Shown here one piece after another: positions 40,291 through 64,000 of a stretch of 64,000 bases of DNA. The stretch is from assembly GCA_031216445.1 (NCBI GenBank), contig CM062197.1, forward strand, positions 1,568,501 through 1,632,500, read 5' to 3'. Position numbers and translations under genes: made by a program. The notes beneath the pieces are model-generated. The model did not search any database. It had not been told where the DNA came from and saw nothing but the letters and a program-made list of their open reading frames with translations. The stretch is from Lateolabrax maculatus. Its lineage: Eukaryota > Chordata > Actinopteri > Acropomatiformes > Lateolabracidae. Numbering within the stretch: the first letter of the stretch is position 1; the number at the start of each line of letters is the position of its first letter.

Positions 40291-40304
40291 ACGCCGAGGG
40301 AGGT

Positions 40305-40310
<6 letters not shown>

Positions 40311-40371
<61 letters not shown>

Positions 40372-40381
40372 GGGGGGGGGG
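40311..40381. repeat. (GT)n followed by G13 tract
   Basis: A GT dinucleotide tract runs to about 40368 and continues directly into thirteen G. It is a compound simple repeat between the CpG island and the end of galnt10. Confidence 0.95.
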
Positions 40382-40481
40382 TTGATGAGGGTTGTAAAGG
40401 AGAATCAATTCACCAGGTGATTTTCAGAGTGGTTCTGCCTGGCTTCACCCAGGTGTCAGGATGACTTTGGCTCAGCAGGAG

Positions 40482-40494
40482 CCCCCCCCCCCCC
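40482..40494. repeat. C13 homopolymer
   Basis: Thirteen consecutive C on the plus strand, in the probable 3' UTR of galnt10. Confidence 0.9.
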
Positions 40495-41116
40495 AGGGAG
40501 GTTGTCAGAGCTGGAGAGACATAAGGGGATTTGAGAGGAGAATGGAGTCGGTGGGCAGAGATGCAGTCATGCAGGCAGATAGAGACGGACATGCAGGCAG
40601 AGGCGGACCGGGCGAGACAGGAGGGGGAAAGAGATGGAGACGGAGGATAAAGGTGGATAGACGGAGAGAAAAAACACTGAACGAGGGAACAGTGAAGGAG
40701 GGAAGGGCAATATATAGACGCAGAGGAAATTTGAAATAGACAAAAGGAATGAGAAAAGGGAGGGGAGGAATGTCAGATAACTAATCAACAGCAAAATCAG
40801 GAAGTGAGACAGACCCGACGCCACAGCGGCGCCGTGACAGAACAAATACACCTCACACACAAAGTCACTTTTAAACACAAACCCATCACTCAGTGCTCTA
40901 CTCAGTCTTTCCTCCAACTGATGTGTTTAACCAACTTCCCCCGTGGTATCCCATCCTGCCTCAAAGAGAAGCAGTCGTCACCTCTGCGGCAGGTAGACGG
41001 GGAACCAGAGTAAATGTAAAACCCCTATTTCAAATCATCAGCGGCAGCGGATCCACGTCTGCGTGCGTCGGGAGTCTGTTTTTTTTTGTTTTTTTCTTTG
41101 TGGATGCTGCTCGGCC

Positions 41117-60537
<19,421 letters not shown>

Positions 60538-62099
60538 CTGCGGAGACGGAGACGGACGTGGCAGTCAGAATGGCAAATACATCCAAATTATATAAAATGC
60601 TATTGATGTCACCAGCACCGCAGCAGGTTCAAACCCCTCGTCGCTGTGTGCACACATCAGGTAAATTAGGCCGTATGGACATGAAAGAGCACTACTTCAG
60701 AAAGTCTTTCCACAAATGGCAAAAACCTCATGAACACGCTCTCTCTTAAAAAAGATCAAAAGAAAACTAAACCATTAGCGGTCACCATCAAACAAGACAT
60801 CTGCCTATGCCACATGCTTCAGACTGAAATGTCTCCCTTTAGGCTTCTACATCGTAACACACTCTCACCCATACTGGAAACAACTTGAGATTTTCTGCAC
60901 TCACAGGCTTTAAAGAAAATATATTTTTACTGCAGACATTACACAGAATGTCACCCCAAAGAGAAAGAATCCGACTGTGAGGAATAAAAGCCCCTCCTAA
61001 CATGTGCAGTCATAAAGCCTTTTGGCAAAAAACTGCTTTTCTTTGCAAATTGCAATGATGCTCAACATTTCACCAGACAAAATTCATAATGCCCTTACGG
61101 TATGTGTCCTCCAACAATCTGTTTAGTGTATCGGTGAGTAAATCCAATCAAAACTGATTTTAATTCTTTCAGAGGAAGGGGATGTTTGCAAAATGGCCAG
61201 CCTCTTCTGTTAAACAGCTAATATACTGGGATATACTTGAAGGTGAAAAGAAATAAAGATACAGAAAGAAAAGGCAAACTAAAAGTTGAAAGAAATTAAT
61301 CAATCACAGATAGGGCTATATGTACACCTTTTTCTCCGATCTTTCCTCAGAGCTGCCTTTGACAGAAATCAATCCTGACCTAAATGGAGCCTGTAAATCT
61401 TTCTGCTCAAACGTCAAGTCAGTTCTGACAGGTCAATAAAAAGAAACTGGAGCTGGACTGTAGGCCATGTTTCATTTGCTGTCTGTCTACTGTCACTGTG
61501 TCTCCAAAGCTAAAACACTGTCATCCATCACAGAGAAACCCCATGAAACAGCTGATCGACCCGGGTCCAGCTGCGTTTATATAAAACATAAGTGCTTTAA
61601 GCACTTTAAACTTTTTACGAGTAAATCATCTCTGTGATAAGGACACGCTTTAAAGAGCCAATATAACACATCACGGTTTAGGAAAAAGGTCAGCAAAACT
61701 CCCAATATGTGCCTCTTTCTCCTTATCCATCTATGAAACTATACATTCATACATCATCCGTCTAATATCATCCATCATCTCAGTTTTCAGTCTGTTTCAC
61801 CCCTCAAAGTGCTGCTGAAACTCATTTGCATTTAATGCCATCTTGATTGCAGGAAGTCTTGATAAAACACCACATGGAGCAAACCAACAGGCCGGGAACA
61901 ATAATGTCATCCACCATAAGTGCACACACAACACATACGTGTGAAAAACACAGACTGTATTTCTTTGTCATTTCAGTTCTAGTCATTTTAACATATTAAC
62001 CTTATACAAGAATACAGATGTGATATAAGAGGGTATGAAGTCAAAAAAAGGGAAAAATCACCAGACATAAAAGGCAGCTTTTCTGTGAAAAACACAGAC

Positions 62100-62350
62100 T
62101 TCTTTAGGACTGGGTATTGAACTTCAATACTTTATTTGGTACCGGCCAAAATGTGTCAGTACTGAAGGCATCAAATCACATGGTTCCTCTTTGAGGTCAA
62201 ATTTTGACTATTATAGGCTAAATATTTGTACTGCAGCTTATGTTTGGACATTATGTAACATTGGAGAAGGTTGATTTATTTTGTTAAATAACAAATGTTA
62301 TGAAAAATGTGTTTATGTTCCTCAAAGTATCAAAAAAATATTTGGCTTCT
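62100..62350 (+). repeat. possible dispersed teleost repeat
   Basis: gggtattgaacttcaatact, then tttggtaccggccaaaatg, cagtactgaaggcatcaaat and cacatgg, recall a common fish repeat built around ttcaatact ... ggtaccggccaaaat. Boundaries uncertain. Confidence 0.4.
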
Positions 62351-63910
62351 GTAACAGTGCCGAAACTCAGATGACGTATCCGGACTAGTATACAGAAGTT
62401 TCAAGCGATATCTGTCTCTGCACTTGTTAGCAGGATACATTCAGTGTTGGTTTTAGTCTCCTCTCTTGTTCATAATAATAAAATAACTCCATCCTTGACC
62501 TTTAATTCAATGGGGTAACACGCTCAATAATTGCTCTTTAAAGTCATGTCAGACGGTCTGGAAGTGGTGGCATTTTCCAATCCTGTGCCATCAAGCCTGG
62601 ACTGTGCTTTTAAATGCTGACGTGACTGTCTGGAGATGATGCAGTGCACGGACCTCTCCCTGTCCATCTTCATCATACAGCACACTGATATTTATGGTCT
62701 CTCATGCAGGTAAATTGTAAACTTGATCAAAACACCATAATTGCAAAAGGGAAAGGTATAACCATGTGAACCAGTTATAATCCAAAAAGACTTATATTTA
62801 TATTTTTTATATATATTTAAACACAATTTTTTACTTTTATAGCTATCCAACAGTGGAATTTCGACAATAAGACTAGAATGGTCAAATGTATTGTGTTTCC
62901 ACGTCTTTTCTGCATCTGTCTCTACACTAAACAAAAGCAGAGAGTTTGTAAAGCCTGACAAAAAGGTCCATTATTTGCAGAATACAGGATACAGGGCCTG
63001 GCATTAATAAAATATCACCTCTGTCAGTGTTCCTCAGTTCTTACAAATGGGCCACAGTCACTATGAAACCCCCCCTCCAACTCGAACACTAATTGGATTC
63101 TGAATATCAGAGAAGATGGAGGACAGGCAGCGCTCCTTTCAAACCTTCACAGGATAAAATGACAGACAGGATGTCTTTATCTCTGCACTCTGCTGTTTCC
63201 TTCCTGTCCCTCCTTTTGTTCCTCCTCATCATCATCTTCCCTCCCTCCCTCAGCTCGTCCCTCCTGTTTTGATGCCGTTTGGCAGCAGCTGCCTCTCGGG
63301 GAGGCCCCCCCCCCCCGACAGCAGGTCCAGCCAAAAAAAAAACCCCAACAAACCTGAAGCCAGCCGGTCCTCAGATCCGTCTCTCTGCCCTTTCGCTCTC
63401 TCTCCCTCTCCATCCTTATTTCCTTTCTCTCTCCTGTGATTTACTTTTTAATGAGCCTGAGTAAATGACAGCTCATCTGCTCAAGTCAAATAGCATCAAA
63501 ACCCACGGTTACTTCCTCGGACGAGCCAGTCCAAACCAGAGTGTTTGGGCAAGACCAGATCCGACCAGACATTATTAAAGCAGAGCAAACCATATTAGAA
63601 CAGAGCGGCAATCAAGCCCGGAGTGAGGAGTGCTGTCCATCAAACTGTCCCACAGGCCTCTGCTGGTTCATCCTGAGAGCCCCATGCAGAATGCGGCCTG
63701 CCTGAAGTGGTCTGGCTCAAATGAACCCGTTACATGTGTTAAAGTTACTGCCACAAGCTTTGCTGATAATTAAATCTGCTTGTGACATTAACAAGCAGTG
63801 AAGTCACAAAGAACAGGGACAGTGAGACATTTTAATTAAAACAATGAGAATAACGTGTTGACTACATCTGCAGACAGAACTGTCACCCTTTGATCCACAG
63901 TCGACCAGTT

Positions 63911-63911
<1 letters not shown>

Positions 63912-63952
<41 letters not shown>
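63912..63952. repeat. (AATC)n tetranucleotide tract
   Basis: About 10 units of a four-base AATC/CAAT repeat, followed by AAAT- and AAAC-rich repeats to about 63980. Confidence 0.95.
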
Positions 63953-63953
<1 letters not shown>

Positions 63954-64000
63954 GGAATAAATAAATAAACAAACAAACAAGGAATTCTAAAAGGTAATAG

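Larger units (their letters stand above)
36431..41116 (-). other. 3' flank and probable 3' UTR of galnt10
   Basis: This stretch follows the TGA stop and has no supportable coding exon. On the transcript strand it starts pyrimidine-rich, then crosses a C tract, a G13/(GT)n tract and a CpG-dense island (39770-40290), and becomes AT-rich. The minus strand has AATAAA at 38869-38864, 38572-38567 and 36447-36442. The last is followed by GT-rich sequence, as at genuine cleavage sites. Its 3' end cannot be fixed without transcripts. A dispersed repeat lies at 37420-37640. Confidence 0.4.
60538..64000 (-). other. galnt10 intron upstream of exon A (partial)
   Basis: The sequence upstream of exon A is at least 3463 bp of intron. 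I looked on the minus strand for the expected exon (N-terminal catalytic segment before EHLR) and did not find one. It includes a possible dispersed repeat (62100-62350), a pyrimidine-rich stretch at 63180-63440, a C run near 63306-63316 and an (AATC)n tract at 63912-63952. Confidence 0.75.

Noticed and set aside
39741..40292. 183-codon minus-strand open frame and an overlapping 171-codon plus-strand frame in the CpG-rich block
   Set aside because: Both are explained by high GC and CpG, which reduces stop codons, and the plus frame runs into the GT tract. Neither has a recognisable domain or a splice structure linking it to other exons.
60538..64000. The preceding galnt10 exon (segment ending in VDDFSDR)
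   Set aside because: No matching minus-strand codons were found. The intron must extend beyond the window.

Overview
The window is nuclear DNA from a ray-finned fish, most likely a spiny-rayed (percomorph) teleost. Evidence: vertebrate-type split exons with GT/AG junctions, an AT-rich background, abundant (CA)n microsatellites, and several dispersed repeats that I recognise from memory as common in percomorph genomes. There are no prokaryotic-type genes, operons, rRNA genes or CRISPR arrays.

Only one protein-coding gene can be supported: the 3' two thirds of galnt10 (polypeptide N-acetylgalactosaminyltransferase 10) on the minus strand. Eight exons lie between 60537 and 41117. All junctions use GT/AG, all phases agree, and together they encode the C-terminal 416 residues. 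These cover the DxH metal motif, the WGGEQ motif, a GHxxR histidine and the three ricin-type lectin repeats, ending in a TGA stop. The cytoplasmic tail, membrane anchor, stem and first part of the catalytic domain must lie beyond position 64000. The enzyme starts or extends mucin-type O-glycosylation in the Golgi.

Region by region: 1-36400 has no recognisable gene. It holds dispersed repeats, a decayed LINE endonuclease fragment (about 6.5-6.8 kb), a decayed Penelope-like reverse transcriptase fragment (about 19.3-19.8 kb), a 310-bp inverted-repeat element (9571-9880) and homopolymer and microsatellite tracts. From 36400 to 41116 is the 3' flank and probable 3' UTR of galnt10. It includes a CpG-dense, promoter-like island (39770-40290) next to a GT/G tract and a purine-rich stretch. 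From 41117 to 60537 are the galnt10 exons and introns; the introns carry a 425-bp inverted-repeat element, a tRNA-like sequence and a cluster of long CA tracts. From 60538 to 64000 is the 3' part of a further galnt10 intron.

I did not find a previously undescribed biological system. The observations most worth checking are an in-frame alternative donor inside the lectin alpha-repeat exon, loss of the usual aspartate in that same repeat, the CpG island just 3' of the gene, and a long CA tract beside a weak splice donor. Repeat-family names rest on memory of common fish repeats and were not searched.
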